From Pseudomonadota bacterium (GTDB lineage: Bacteria; Pseudomonadota; Gammaproteobacteria; Acidiferrobacterales; UBA6901): DNA of 64,000 nucleotides. A program made the position numbers and the translations under genes. The notes beneath the pieces were generated by a model. The model was not told the DNA's origin, made no database searches, and was given only the letters and a program-made list of their open reading frames with translations. The DNA lies in contig JAJYEX010000001.1 in the NCBI GenBank assembly GCA_021785515.1, positions 62,001-126,000 of the forward strand. The letters are read 5' to 3'. Of the stretch, positions 9,801 to 18,928 are shown piece by piece. Position 1 is the stretch's first letter; each line of letters starts with the position of its first letter.

Positions 9801-10548
9801 GGCCCGCAAGGCCCTGCAGGACAAGCTGAGCCAGGACCGCACTGCCGAGCACGCCTCCGAATACCGGCAGACGCTCAACCAGCTCAAGAAGGACTACATC
9901 ACGGCCTACATCGCCAGCCATAGCAAGGCGCGGCTGGGCGTGGCCGAGGACAAGATCCGCAACGCCCTGCGCAAGGACGATCGTCTGCTGGCACTGCGCG
10001 TGTTGGCCGGCGTGTCGCTGATGCCCACCAGCCAGCTCACCGCCTTCGAGGGGTCGCTCAACGGCTTGAAGAGCTGCTCCTCGCTCGACGAGCCGACCTT
10101 AGTCACGGCCGCCGTTTGCCCACACTGCCAATTCCGCCCGTCTGCCGAGCAATTGGAGCTGATCCCGGCGGCCAACCGCCTGCACAAGCTGGATGACGAT
10201 CTGGACGAGCTGCTGGCCAACTGGCAGCAGACCCTGCTGGAGAACCTGGAAGACCCGTTCACGCAGGACAGCCTGGGGTTGCTGCCGCCGGCCTCCAAGA
10301 AGCTGATCGATGCCTTCCTGGCCTCACGCAAGCTGCCGGACCCGATGACCACCGAGTTTGCGAATGCCGTGCAGGAGGCGCTGTCGGGGCTTGAGAAGAT
10401 CGCGGTCAAGGGCGATGAGATCAAGCAAGCGCTGCTGCAAGGCGGCTCGCCAGCCACGCCGGACGAACTGCGCAAGCGCTTCGACACCTTCATGAACGAG
10501 CGCTGCAAGGGCAAGGATGCCACCAAGCTGCGCTTCGTGATCGAGTGA
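6808..10548 (+). CDS. brxC: BrxC/PglY, large AAA-type ATPase of BREX
   Basis: A 1,246-residue ATPase, the normal BrxC size. Walker A GNYGTGKS is at 71-78, and a Walker B candidate LLVVDEF lies near 178-184, followed by EYLQSRRDHE. The C-terminal part is long and helical, with one CPHC pair near 1105 that could be half of a zinc site. BrxC is essential for BREX restriction and methylation in studied systems and interacts with the methylase and PglZ. The gene is GC-rich (one sampled 60-base line is 70%), with strong GC bias at third positions, in contrast to the next gene. The ATG at 6808 follows AAGGTAGAAC. Confidence 0.92.
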   Translation: MTKNMKYGDLIQFEQIESVIQLLDAGRPDEAKKLVATYVISDDMAERISKLMVPQLSFDDSVDHKGVLIVGNYGTGKSHLMSVLSLVAEDAAYAPMIRHPKVAEAVTPIAGRFKVLRIEVGGLQMPLRQIITLQLERSLEKLGVDYTFPTADKELNNKDSFEEMMAAFGEKFPDQGLLLVVDEFLEYLQSRRDHELVQDLAILRQIGEVTKHLKFRFVAGVQEAIFDSVRFQHVADSMRRVNERFTQILIDRQDVSFVVSARLLKKTADQQNKIREYLTPFAKFYGSMNERMDEYVRLFPVHPDYLKTFEQIHFTEKRGALKTIEAAMLAILNQEVPADKPLFISYESFWNTVKANSVLRADPNIKEVMRVSEVLESRVQQAFTRSAYKAMALRVINALAVHRLTTGGDIHVPIGPTAAELRDALCLFQPGVEDMPGDPAENLLSMVQTVMREVLRTVNGQFISKAPDTEQYYLDLKKDIDYDAQIEKRAEALSDDALDRAYYSAIKALMECSDDLRYPGFQIWQYQIEWQERRVERMGYLFFGAPNDRPTAQPERDFYIYFIQPFDKPKFSDNNLADEVFFRMKSPDEDYKRYLSQYAAALDLASTASGGAKAIYLSKAQDSLRSMSKWLQEKQMTAFEVTYQGKTKTLQDWSKGVSLRDRARLGPDERINFRDVVNIVSGLALGQRFADISPEYPTFSVLVTEANRKQLVGNALRALAGGTRTKDAAAILDALELLDGDRVDPANSRYALEVLNRLKAKGHGQVLNRSELLSGTSDVEYFAPIKYRLEPDLLVTVLGGLVYSGDIVLSITGDKIDSGKLVQLAERSLEELKQFKHVEAPKEINLALLRALFELFDLPSGLAQKASQGDTEPVIKLQEKVSALVLRVLKAGSDLQQGKLGFWGQNLLREEEAKDWHARLDSLKKFTESLAPYNTVGKLKNLRVTQEDLDGQKKNLEILAAVERLLELVMELGSTASYLSQAEMVLPAEHPWVKQAEAARKALQDKLSQDRTAEHASEYRQTLNQLKKDYITAYIASHSKARLGVAEDKIRNALRKDDRLLALRVLAGVSLMPTSQLTAFEGSLNGLKSCSSLDEPTLVTAAVCPHCQFRPSAEQLELIPAANRLHKLDDDLDELLANWQQTLLENLEDPFTQDSLGLLPPASKKLIDAFLASRKLPDPMTTEFANAVQEALSGLEKIAVKGDEIKQALLQGGSPATPDELRKRFDTFMNERCKGKDATKLRFVIE

Positions 10549-10594
10549 CACGGTGACCGCTCGACCATGACAACAAGAATTTGAGGAACGACAG

Positions 10595-13369
10595 ATGAGT
10601 GATCTTTTCCAGAACCACGCGGCCAAGTCAGGCCCGGTTGAATGCCTCGGGCAAACGTTCCCGAGTGACGAGGCTCGCCGCGAGCACTACCTGAAGCTGC
10701 TTGCCGAGAAGCTCAAAGACCCTGAGTTCCGGAAAATTGAGGGGTTTCCGATTGGCACTGACGAGGCAATCCTTGCGTTGTCCGACCCGCCTTATTACAC
10801 GGCCTGCCCGAACCCGTTTGTCGAAGATTTCATTGAGTACTTTGGCAAGCCTTACGGGGCTGACGAGGTGTTCAGCAAAGAACCCTTTGCTGCCGATGTG
10901 AGTGAGGGCAAAAGCGACTCGATTTACGGCGCACACACGTATCACACTAAAGTTCCGCCGAAAGCAATTGCGCGATACCTCCTGCACTACACACAACCAG
11001 GTGACATTATTCTTGATGGATTTTCTGGCACAGGAATGACTGGTGTGGCTTCGCAATTATGCGGGGATAAAGCATTCATCGAGGAGCTAGGCTATCGCGT
11101 CGAAAAAGGCGGCGTGGTTAGTCGTAAAGAGAGGGAGGATGGCAAAGAAAGTTGGCGTGCATTTTCTAAAATGGGCTGTCGCCTTCCATTGCTAAATGAT
11201 CTGTCGCCGATAGCGACGTTCATAACAAATAACTATGGAAGGCTGTTTAGTGTTAACGATTTCTGCATTGAGGCCCTCGATGTTATTTCGAAGGTGGAAT
11301 CACAGATTGGCTGGGTGTATCAGCATGGTTCAGATCGAGTTTCAAATGGAATATGGTCAGATGTCTTTCATTGCCCAATTTGTACGGCAGAGGTTGTTTA
11401 TTGGGACGCTGCGGTTAGAAATGATGAAATCTCAAAAACTTTCGCTTGCCCATCCTGCGGTGGAGTTGTTGGCAAGGCTGCATCGAAGGATGACGGCGCA
11501 ATAAAACTGGATAGAGCTTACGAGTCGAAGTACGACAAATATCTTGGATCGGCCGCAAAGATGCCGAAGTTAGTCTTGGTCGAGCAAACAATAAAGAGGG
11601 GCAAGAAGTCGCTCCGAATCAAACCGGAATCCATCGAATTCGAAGAGTTGGTAAACAAGATCGAGTCACAGCCAGCGATTTCATCTGTGCCGATTCTGAA
11701 GTTTGAGGGTGGGCGTCAAACAAACAAGCTCATCAATGGGAGCGGTATTGAATATGTCCACTGGATGTATACCCCTAGAGCGCTCTATGTGTACGGTAGT
11801 TTGTGGGATGTGAGTCTTTCTAATCCCGCGTTCACTTCGCTATTTCGGTTCTGCCTCACCGGAATCAACAACTACATATCACGCAAGCAAGGATACTTTG
11901 GTGGTGGTGGTGGCGTTGCGGGAACTCTTTTCACTCCGTCCGTTCACCTTGAACGGAACATCTTTGATGTACTCCGGCGGAAAATAAAAGGAATTGCTGA
12001 AGTTAACAGGAAGTCTGCTCAGCGGGGCTGCGTGTCCACGCAGAGCTCCGGATGCCTCAGCAATATTCCATCGGAAACCGTTGACTACATTTTCATTGAT
12101 CCTCCTTTCGGTGAAAACTTTCAATATGCAGAATTAAATTCCTTTGCAGAAGCATGGTTAAAAGTTAAAACCGACACGCCGAACGATTGCGTCATGAATT
12201 ATGTGCACAAGAAAGATTTATCTTTCTACATGCACGCCATGAAATCAGCGTTCCGCGAGTTTTTTAGGGTTTTGAAACCTGGGCGCTGGATGACGGTGGA
12301 GTTTTCCAATACTCAAGCAAGTGTATGGAATGCAATTCAGTCTGGGCTTCAAGAAGCGGGATTTGTAGTCGCTAACGTTGCCGCTCTAGACAAGCAGCAA
12401 GGTAGCTTTAATGCAGTTACCAATACTACCTCCGTCAAACAAGATTTGGTCATCTCCGCATACAAGCCGAACGGCGGTTTAGAAGATCGGTTCCAGAAGG
12501 GTGGAGGAGGCATAGAGTCAGTATGGGATTTTGTTGCCACACACCTCGAGTACATAACAGTTGCCAAATTGAAGAATGGGAAGCTTGACTTCATCTCCGA
12601 GAGGGACCCGCGCATCATCTTTGATCGAATGGTGGCTTGGTTCATTCGGCACAATGTCCAAGTTCCTATGTCTACTCAGGAGTTCCAGGCCGGCCTAGTG
12701 CAGCGTTTCATTGAGCGTGATGGCATGGTCTTCCTGCCTGATCAGGTCACCGAGTACGACAAGAAGCGAATGCAGGTAGCGCAGGCACCGCAGATGGAGC
12801 TTTTCGTCTGCGACGAGCGCAGCGCTATTGACTGGCTAACTGATTTCCTTAAGCGCCGACCATCAACATATCAGGAGGTTCATCCGGAATTCATTAGCCA
12901 GCTCGGTGCCGGTTGGAAAAAGCACGAGTCGAAGCCTGAGTTGTCGGCACTGCTGGCAAACAACTTTATTGAGTACGACGGAGTCGGCGATGTGCCGCCG
13001 CAGATTCATAGTTACTTATCAACAAATCATAAAGACCTACGCAACCTAGACAAAAGCAGTCCGGCTTTAGTAACTAAAGCAAAAGATCGCTGGTATGTGC
13101 CTGATGCGAACAAAGCCCAGGACCTGGAGAAGAAGCGCGAGAAGGCGCTGCTCAAGGAATTCGAGGCCTATCGGTCTTTCACCGGTCGCAAGATCAAGGA
13201 GTCGCGTCTGGAGGTGCTGCGTGCTGGTTTCCGCGCTGCGTGGGCAGCCAAGGACTATCAGACCATCATCAGCATCGCCAACAAGCTGCCAGAGGAAACG
13301 CTGCAGGAAGACGAGAAGCTGCTGACGCTCTATGACCTCGCGCTAACCCGTACCGAGGACGGGATCTGA
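10595..13369 (+). CDS. pglXI: PglXI, Zn-ribbon adenine-specific DNA methylase of type 3 BREX
   Basis: A 924-residue SAM-dependent DNA methylase. It has an early DPPYYTACPNPF (64-75), the SAM-binding motif LDGFSGTGMTG at about 137-147, two CxxC pairs near 264 and 287 (CPIC, CPSC) forming a zinc ribbon, and a second DPPF near 500. This matches the Zn-ribbon adenine methylase group (COG1743) used by type 3 BREX to mark self DNA at N6-adenine. The ATG follows GAGGAACGAC. Base composition is mosaic: about 10960-13080 falls to 37-40% GC in sampled lines, while both ends are GC-rich like the neighbouring genes. The AT-rich core should hold the specificity region, so a swap of target recognition is plausible. 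Confidence 0.9.
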   Translation: MSDLFQNHAAKSGPVECLGQTFPSDEARREHYLKLLAEKLKDPEFRKIEGFPIGTDEAILALSDPPYYTACPNPFVEDFIEYFGKPYGADEVFSKEPFAADVSEGKSDSIYGAHTYHTKVPPKAIARYLLHYTQPGDIILDGFSGTGMTGVASQLCGDKAFIEELGYRVEKGGVVSRKEREDGKESWRAFSKMGCRLPLLNDLSPIATFITNNYGRLFSVNDFCIEALDVISKVESQIGWVYQHGSDRVSNGIWSDVFHCPICTAEVVYWDAAVRNDEISKTFACPSCGGVVGKAASKDDGAIKLDRAYESKYDKYLGSAAKMPKLVLVEQTIKRGKKSLRIKPESIEFEELVNKIESQPAISSVPILKFEGGRQTNKLINGSGIEYVHWMYTPRALYVYGSLWDVSLSNPAFTSLFRFCLTGINNYISRKQGYFGGGGGVAGTLFTPSVHLERNIFDVLRRKIKGIAEVNRKSAQRGCVSTQSSGCLSNIPSETVDYIFIDPPFGENFQYAELNSFAEAWLKVKTDTPNDCVMNYVHKKDLSFYMHAMKSAFREFFRVLKPGRWMTVEFSNTQASVWNAIQSGLQEAGFVVANVAALDKQQGSFNAVTNTTSVKQDLVISAYKPNGGLEDRFQKGGGGIESVWDFVATHLEYITVAKLKNGKLDFISERDPRIIFDRMVAWFIRHNVQVPMSTQEFQAGLVQRFIERDGMVFLPDQVTEYDKKRMQVAQAPQMELFVCDERSAIDWLTDFLKRRPSTYQEVHPEFISQLGAGWKKHESKPELSALLANNFIEYDGVGDVPPQIHSYLSTNHKDLRNLDKSSPALVTKAKDRWYVPDANKAQDLEKKREKALLKEFEAYRSFTGRKIKESRLEVLRAGFRAAWAAKDYQTIISIANKLPEETLQEDEKLLTLYDLALTRTEDGI

Positions 13370-13371
13370 AC

Positions 13372-16179
13372 GTGGCCAGCAGCGGGTTCACCATTGGCGA
13401 CTGGTGCTGGTTCACCCGGCAGGCATCGCCGTGCCGCGTGATCGAACGCCAGGACGTGTGGGGCGAGGTGACTTACCGCGTGTGGCTGCCCGCCAAGGAC
13501 GCGGTGGTGCGCGCTCGGGCGGTAGATCTGGCCTCGCTGGAAAGCGTGCGCCCGAGCGTGGAGCAGATCCTGCACACCACTGCGGCGGCCAAGTTGCTGG
13601 ATGCACTGGAGGACAACCTGCTGTTGGCGCCCATCCAGTCCAGCGTGGTGCCGCTGCCGCATCAGCTCTATGCGCTGAACCGAGCCATCAGTCGCGACCG
13701 CATCCGCTACCTGCTGGCCGATGAGGTGGGCCTGGGAAAGACCATTGAGGCCGGCTTGGTGCTGCGCGAATTGAAGTTGCGTGGCCGAGTAAAGCGCATC
13801 CTGGTGGTTGCGCCCAAGGGGCTGGTGCGCCAATGGCAGGCAGAGATGCGTCTGCACTTCGGCGAGAAGTTTCAGTTCATCGAGCCGTCCGAACTGGCGG
13901 CCTTCCGGCAGTGGCGCAGCGGCGGCGCAGGCGAGGAAGAAAACCTGTGGCGCATGCACGACCAGGTGATCTGTTCGCTGGATTCGGTAAAGCCGCTGGA
14001 AGGCCGTCGTGGCTGGAGCCTGGAGCAACTCAACACCTACAACCGCGAGCGCTTCGAGGACCTGATCTCGGCGTCGTGGGATCTGGTCATCATCGATGAA
14101 GCTCACCGCATGGGCGGCAGCACCGAACAGGTGGCTCGCTACAAGCTGGGCGCCGCGCTGGCCGAGGCATCGCCCTATCTCTTGTTGCTGTCGGCTACTC
14201 CGCACCAGGGCAAGACCGACCAGTTCATGCGGCTGATGCAGTTGCTGGACCGCGAAGCCTTCCCGGACGAGAGCAGCGTCAGCCGTGACCGGGTACGGCC
14301 CTTCGTGATCCGCACCGAAAAGCGTGTGTCCATCAATGCGGAATGTCAGCCGCTGTTCAAGCCGCGTGTCACCAGGCTGCAGGCGGTGGCCTGGCAGGCC
14401 CGACACGGCTCGCAACAGCGGCTGTACGAAGCGGTGACCGACTATGTGCGCCACGGCTACAACCAGGCCATGGCCGCCAAGCAACGCCACATCGGCTTCT
14501 TGATGATCCTGATGCAGCGGCTGGTGACGTCCAGTACAGCAGCCATCCGCACCACGCTGGAAAAGCGCCAAGCTTTGCTCGATGCGCCTCAACCGCAGGC
14601 CAACCTGTTCGAGAACACCAGCGCCGACGAGTGGGCAGACCTGGACGGCCAGTCCCAGGTGGATCTGGCCATGCAGTCCAGTGGCTGGGAGCTGGAGAAG
14701 TCCGAAGTCGAAATGCTGCTGGAGCTGGCGCGGGAAACCGAGGCCGCGGGCACCGACGCCAAGGCCGAGGCACTGCTGGAGTTGATCTACAAGCTGCAGC
14801 AGGAGGAAGGCGACCCGGCGCTGAAGGTGCTGATCTTCACCGAGTTCGTGCCCACGCAAGCGATGCTGGCTGATTTCCTGGAGAGCCGTGGCTTTTCGGT
14901 GACGACGCTCAACGGCAGCATGGATCTGGAAACCCGCACCCGTGCGCAGCAGACGTTCTCCAAGGATGTGCGCGTGTTGATCTCGACGGACGCCGGGGGT
15001 GAAGGTCTGAACCTGCAGTTCTGCCACGTCATCGTCAACTTCGACATGCCGTGGAATCCGATGCGGATCGAACAGCGCATTGGCCGGGTGGACCGTATTG
15101 GGCAGAAGCATGTGGTCCGCGCCATCAACTTCGTGCTCGAAGACACTGTGGAGCATCGAGTGCGCCAGGTGTTGGAGGCAAAGCTCGAGGTCATCGCGCA
15201 GGAGTTTGGCGTCGACAAGGCGGCTGACGTGATGGATTCGGTCGAGGCCGACCCGATCTTCGACGAGCTGTTCGTGCATGGTCTGCAGAACCCGGATGCC
15301 ATCGAACAAGAGTGCGACGCGGTGGTGTCGCAGCTGCGAACCACCTTGGCGGAGTCGAAGAAGAACAGCGATCTGCTCACCACAGAGCACGATCTGGACG
15401 CCGACGATGCCCGCAAGTGGCGCGACCACCCGGCGCAGTTCTGGCTGGAGCGCGCCATCACCAGCGGGCTGGCTGCGCGCGGCGGCTCGGCAATGAAGGT
15501 TGGCAAGGCGTGGCGAGTGAAGTGGGCGGACGGCAGCGAGTCGGCGCAGGCCTGTTTTGACGCCCGCACGGCGGATGAAAACCCGGAGTTGGAATGGGTA
15601 ACGATGGAAGACCCACGCGCCCGTGCAGTGATCAGTGAGCTGCCACGCTTTGTCGCTGGGCAGCCGCTGCCGGTGATCCGCGTGACCGGGCTGCCGGATT
15701 CGGTCCGCGGCATCTGGTCGCTGTGGGAGATCAGTCTGGCGGCTGAAGGTTTGAGCCGGAAGCGCTTCCTGCCGGTGTTCATCAACGAGGAAGGCCGGCC
15801 CTTCGTGCCGACCGCGAAACGCGTCTGGGATCTGCTGCTCACTGAAACCGTAGACGTGCATGCCGTGACGGGTGCCGAGGAGTCAGCGAAGTGGTTCGAG
15901 GCATCGCATGCGGCTGCCAGTACCCAGGGCGAACGGATCTTCACTGAACTGCTGACCGAACACCGCGCCCGGCTGAAGGAAGAACGCGAGCGTGCGGTGT
16001 ATGCGTTCGAGGCCCGAGGTCAGGCCATTGGACGAATCGGCCTGCCCGCCGTGAGGGAGCACCGGCGCAAGCGGCTGCAACAAGAACACAATGCACGCCT
16101 GGCCGCCCTGGACGACATGGAGGCTAGCGTGCCGGATTTGAATGCCGTGATGATGGTGCGCGTCGGAGGTGATGCATGA
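13372..16179 (+). CDS. brxHII: BrxHII, SNF2-like helicase of type 3 BREX
   Basis: A 935-residue superfamily 2 (SNF2/RapA-like) ATPase. Walker A lies in DEVGLGKTIEAGL near 115-127, DEAH near 240 (IIDEAHRMGG), SATPHQGKTDQF follows, and helicase motif VI is EQRIGRVDRIGQ near 566-577. It starts with GTG two bases after the methylase stop, and its end overlaps pglZ by ATGA. BrxHII helicases occur in type 3 and type 5 BREX. The role is presumed DNA translocation or remodelling during restriction; it has not been resolved to a mechanism that the sequence could show. Confidence 0.9.
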   Translation: MASSGFTIGDWCWFTRQASPCRVIERQDVWGEVTYRVWLPAKDAVVRARAVDLASLESVRPSVEQILHTTAAAKLLDALEDNLLLAPIQSSVVPLPHQLYALNRAISRDRIRYLLADEVGLGKTIEAGLVLRELKLRGRVKRILVVAPKGLVRQWQAEMRLHFGEKFQFIEPSELAAFRQWRSGGAGEEENLWRMHDQVICSLDSVKPLEGRRGWSLEQLNTYNRERFEDLISASWDLVIIDEAHRMGGSTEQVARYKLGAALAEASPYLLLLSATPHQGKTDQFMRLMQLLDREAFPDESSVSRDRVRPFVIRTEKRVSINAECQPLFKPRVTRLQAVAWQARHGSQQRLYEAVTDYVRHGYNQAMAAKQRHIGFLMILMQRLVTSSTAAIRTTLEKRQALLDAPQPQANLFENTSADEWADLDGQSQVDLAMQSSGWELEKSEVEMLLELARETEAAGTDAKAEALLELIYKLQQEEGDPALKVLIFTEFVPTQAMLADFLESRGFSVTTLNGSMDLETRTRAQQTFSKDVRVLISTDAGGEGLNLQFCHVIVNFDMPWNPMRIEQRIGRVDRIGQKHVVRAINFVLEDTVEHRVRQVLEAKLEVIAQEFGVDKAADVMDSVEADPIFDELFVHGLQNPDAIEQECDAVVSQLRTTLAESKKNSDLLTTEHDLDADDARKWRDHPAQFWLERAITSGLAARGGSAMKVGKAWRVKWADGSESAQACFDARTADENPELEWVTMEDPRARAVISELPRFVAGQPLPVIRVTGLPDSVRGIWSLWEISLAAEGLSRKRFLPVFINEEGRPFVPTAKRVWDLLLTETVDVHAVTGAEESAKWFEASHAAASTQGERIFTELLTEHRARLKEERERAVYAFEARGQAIGRIGLPAVREHRRKRLQQEHNARLAALDDMEASVPDLNAVMMVRVGGDA

Positions 16180-18191
16180 GCCTTTGGACGGAACGCATCC
16201 TGAGCCACTTCACGGCCGACCTCACCCGACTGTGGGTGGCGTGCGACCCTGATGATGTGTTGCTCGACGAGAAGCTATTGACCGAACTGCGCGGTCGCGG
16301 TTTTGAGCTGATGCTGTACGAAGACCCGTTTTCCTTCCGCGCGGAATATGAGGAACGCTACCGCGCTGCATGGGACCGGGGTGAGCAAGGGCCAGCGCCC
16401 TCGCTAGTTCTGCATCTGCGTAGCGCCGACGCGAATGCGTTGCCGTGGGACATCGTGCATCACGGGCGAGTGGTGCGTCTCAGCCTTGCCGATCTGTTCT
16501 CCAAGCTGGCTTACAGCGCCGTGCAGCAGGTTGAGCCTGAGCATTTTGCCGGGCTGTTTCATGCCCACCAGACGGAATTGCAGAGTGCACGCGGCGAGAA
16601 CGAGTCGAAGGACTTCATCCTCGAACACGTCTACCAACTGGCGCCGAGGTCGATTCGCAACCCGGTCGACTTCTGGCGTGAGCTGCTACGCATGCACTTC
16701 GCCAATCGCTCGCTACCGCCCCTATTCGCCCAGCACGCGGCGAGCATCATCCAAGGCAAGGGGCTGTTCGCCGACCAACCCGTCACCACATGGCTGGCAT
16801 CCAAGAGTGCGCTGCTGCGCGTGGTGCAGGATGCTTGGTATCGCTACCTGAAGACACTTAGGCTGGATGGCAACCGTACTAGCGAACCGCCACCACCCGA
16901 TTACATCGCCAAGATCGAGATTCCGTTCGATCACTCCGATGTGCAGGTACTGGTCGACTCCATGTTCCTCGATGGCAGCTTGCATCCGCTGGCGGTGCAC
17001 AGCGTTCCGGCGGGGATGCCGAGTTGGATCAAGGCCGGCATTGTTCAGGACCCGGCGGCATTGCAGGCCTTGGTGCTTAAGGGCATCGATGGGCTGATCG
17101 AGACGACGCCGACGGCGGCATCTTCGCACAAGGACTGGAGCGAGTTCGCCAAGCGCTACGGTGAGATCCTGGCCCGCACGCATGGTCTGCCCGGCACGGA
17201 AGGTAGCGAACACTTGCCAGTGATTCGGGAGCGGATCAAGACATTGCAGGCGCAATCAGACGAGCATCTGCAAGCCTGGGTCGCAGCCAAGCATTACGCC
17301 GACCTGATTCTACAGCCAGTGACCAAGGGCCCGGTGATGGTGCACCACGTGCCGCGCTTCTTGCGCCATCGTCGGTCCGCAGGGGAAACCAAGGTCGCTC
17401 TGCTGGTCTTCGACGGGCTGGCCTTCGACCAATGGGTGCAGATCCGCGAGCGTCTGATCGCCACCACGAAACGATTCGCGTTCGACGAGGGAACCGCGTT
17501 TGCATGGCTGCCGACCGTGACATCGGTGTCGCGCCAGGCCCTGTTCTCCGGCCTGAAGCCACGTGAGTTCGACGATTCCATCGACCGGACGGACAAGGAG
17601 GAATCCTTGTGGAAGACGTTCTGGAAAAACGAAGGCGTCAACTCGAATGAGGTGATGTACCGACGCGCACTGCGCCAAGTCGATCAACTGGACGTGCTTG
17701 AGGCGGACTTGAACGACCGGCGCCCAAAGGTGGTGGGCCTGGTCATCGATGAAATGGATGACCGGCTCCACAAGGAGCGGTCGAAGAAAGACGTGGCGAT
17801 GTGGATCGGCAACTGGCTGACAACCGGTTTCGTCGACCGGCTGTTCTCGCTGCTGCTGGACAAGGGATACCACATCTATCTCACGGCGGACCACGGCAAT
17901 GTGGAGTCCACCGGCGTCGGCAGACCCAACCAGGGCGTCATTGCCGAGACGCGCGGCGAGCGCGTCCGGGTCTATCGGAGCGAACCATTGCTGGCCGATT
18001 CCGCTGCGGCCTATCCCACCACGGTGAGGTTGGACATCGCTGGACTACCCGCGAACTTCATGCCCCTATTCGCAGGCGGACGGACCGCCTTTGTGCCGGA
18101 GGGCGAGCAGGTGGTGGTCCACGGCGGGGTGTCGATCGAAGAGTTGATCGTGCCCTTTGTGAAAGTCAGTTATGTGATTGGTACTGAATGA
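16176..18191 (+). CDS. pglZ: PglZ, alkaline-phosphatase-superfamily BREX protein
   Basis: A 671-residue protein whose C-terminal half carries the PglZ domain. It shows the metal-binding strand VALLVFDGLAFDQW (about 406-419), the nucleophile region LPTVTSVSRQALFSG, and the second metal motif LTADHGNVES near 569. PglZ is the signature BREX protein of the alkaline phosphatase superfamily and is required for BREX function. The ATG overlaps the brxHII stop, and its own stop overlaps brxA, so translation is probably coupled across all three genes. The key acidic and histidine residues are all present, so it looks functional. Confidence 0.92.
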   Translation: MSLWTERILSHFTADLTRLWVACDPDDVLLDEKLLTELRGRGFELMLYEDPFSFRAEYEERYRAAWDRGEQGPAPSLVLHLRSADANALPWDIVHHGRVVRLSLADLFSKLAYSAVQQVEPEHFAGLFHAHQTELQSARGENESKDFILEHVYQLAPRSIRNPVDFWRELLRMHFANRSLPPLFAQHAASIIQGKGLFADQPVTTWLASKSALLRVVQDAWYRYLKTLRLDGNRTSEPPPPDYIAKIEIPFDHSDVQVLVDSMFLDGSLHPLAVHSVPAGMPSWIKAGIVQDPAALQALVLKGIDGLIETTPTAASSHKDWSEFAKRYGEILARTHGLPGTEGSEHLPVIRERIKTLQAQSDEHLQAWVAAKHYADLILQPVTKGPVMVHHVPRFLRHRRSAGETKVALLVFDGLAFDQWVQIRERLIATTKRFAFDEGTAFAWLPTVTSVSRQALFSGLKPREFDDSIDRTDKEESLWKTFWKNEGVNSNEVMYRRALRQVDQLDVLEADLNDRRPKVVGLVIDEMDDRLHKERSKKDVAMWIGNWLTTGFVDRLFSLLLDKGYHIYLTADHGNVESTGVGRPNQGVIAETRGERVRVYRSEPLLADSAAAYPTTVRLDIAGLPANFMPLFAGGRTAFVPEGEQVVVHGGVSIEELIVPFVKVSYVIGTE

Positions 18192-18910
18192 ATTCATCAA
18201 GTCCAAAAATAGGCTTTGATCGGTTCATTCGGCTTGATTGGACGGCTGCGGCACTGAATATTCGTGCGGGCGTGGCTGGGCTAGATGATCTGAATGCACT
18301 GCTTGATGCAGCCGAGCTTGGCGTGGAAGCCAAGAAGAAAACACGCACCGTATTGAATCGGCTGTGGCTGGAGCCACGCGCCGAACTGCTCGACTACGCG
18401 GATCGCGGCGTGGCCATCCGCAACACGCAACCAGACATTCCAGTCGCTGCGCTGTGCTGGGGCATGTCCGTGGCGACGTACCCGTTCTTTGGCAAGGTGG
18501 CCGAGCTGGTGGGCCGCCTGTCCGCCATCCAGGGCGACTGCGCGTCCGCCGAGGTGCATCGGCGGATGAGCGAAACCTATGGGGAGCGCGAAGGCACCCG
18601 GCGCATGACCAACATGGTCATCCAGAGCCAGGCGAGCTGGGGAGCTGTGGAGCGGGTTGAGAAAGGCAAGCGTGTCATCCGGCTGGCGCCAACACCGATC
18701 GACAACGACGAACTCACGGCCTGGTTGATCGAGGCGGCTGTGCGCTACGTCGGAAAGCCTGTTTCAGTGTCCAGCCTGCAGTCGCTGCCCGTGCTGTTCC
18801 CATTCACCCTGACGAGACCTCTGGCCTACGTGGTGTCGAACAGTGCGAACCTGATCCTTCGGTCGGAAGGACCGAGCAACCAGTTTGTCGCTTTGCGCAG
18901 CACGATTTGA
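18188..18910 (+). CDS. brxA: BrxA (DUF1819-like), small BREX protein
   Basis: A 240-residue soluble protein with no signal peptide or membrane segment. The segment YPFFGKVAELVGRLSAI followed by MSETYGEREGTRRM resembles the BrxA/DUF1819 family, small helical DNA-binding proteins of BREX. The assignment leans also on position: in type 3 BREX brxA is the last gene after pglZ, exactly as here, joined by an ATGA overlap. A brxB is not expected in type 3 and none is seen. Confidence 0.75.
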   Translation: MNSSSPKIGFDRFIRLDWTAAALNIRAGVAGLDDLNALLDAAELGVEAKKKTRTVLNRLWLEPRAELLDYADRGVAIRNTQPDIPVAALCWGMSVATYPFFGKVAELVGRLSAIQGDCASAEVHRRMSETYGEREGTRRMTNMVIQSQASWGAVERVEKGKRVIRLAPTPIDNDELTAWLIEAAVRYVGKPVSVSSLQSLPVLFPFTLTRPLAYVVSNSANLILRSEGPSNQFVALRSTI

Positions 18911-18928
18911 AGAAGAAGGAAGAAGAGA

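Noticed and set aside
13330-15861. Very long open frame (843 codons) antisense to brxHII, and similar ones antisense to brxC and the GmrSD gene
   Set aside because: These arise from GC-rich third positions on the coding strand. They lack ribosome sites and family motifs, and the sense frames carry unmistakable motifs.
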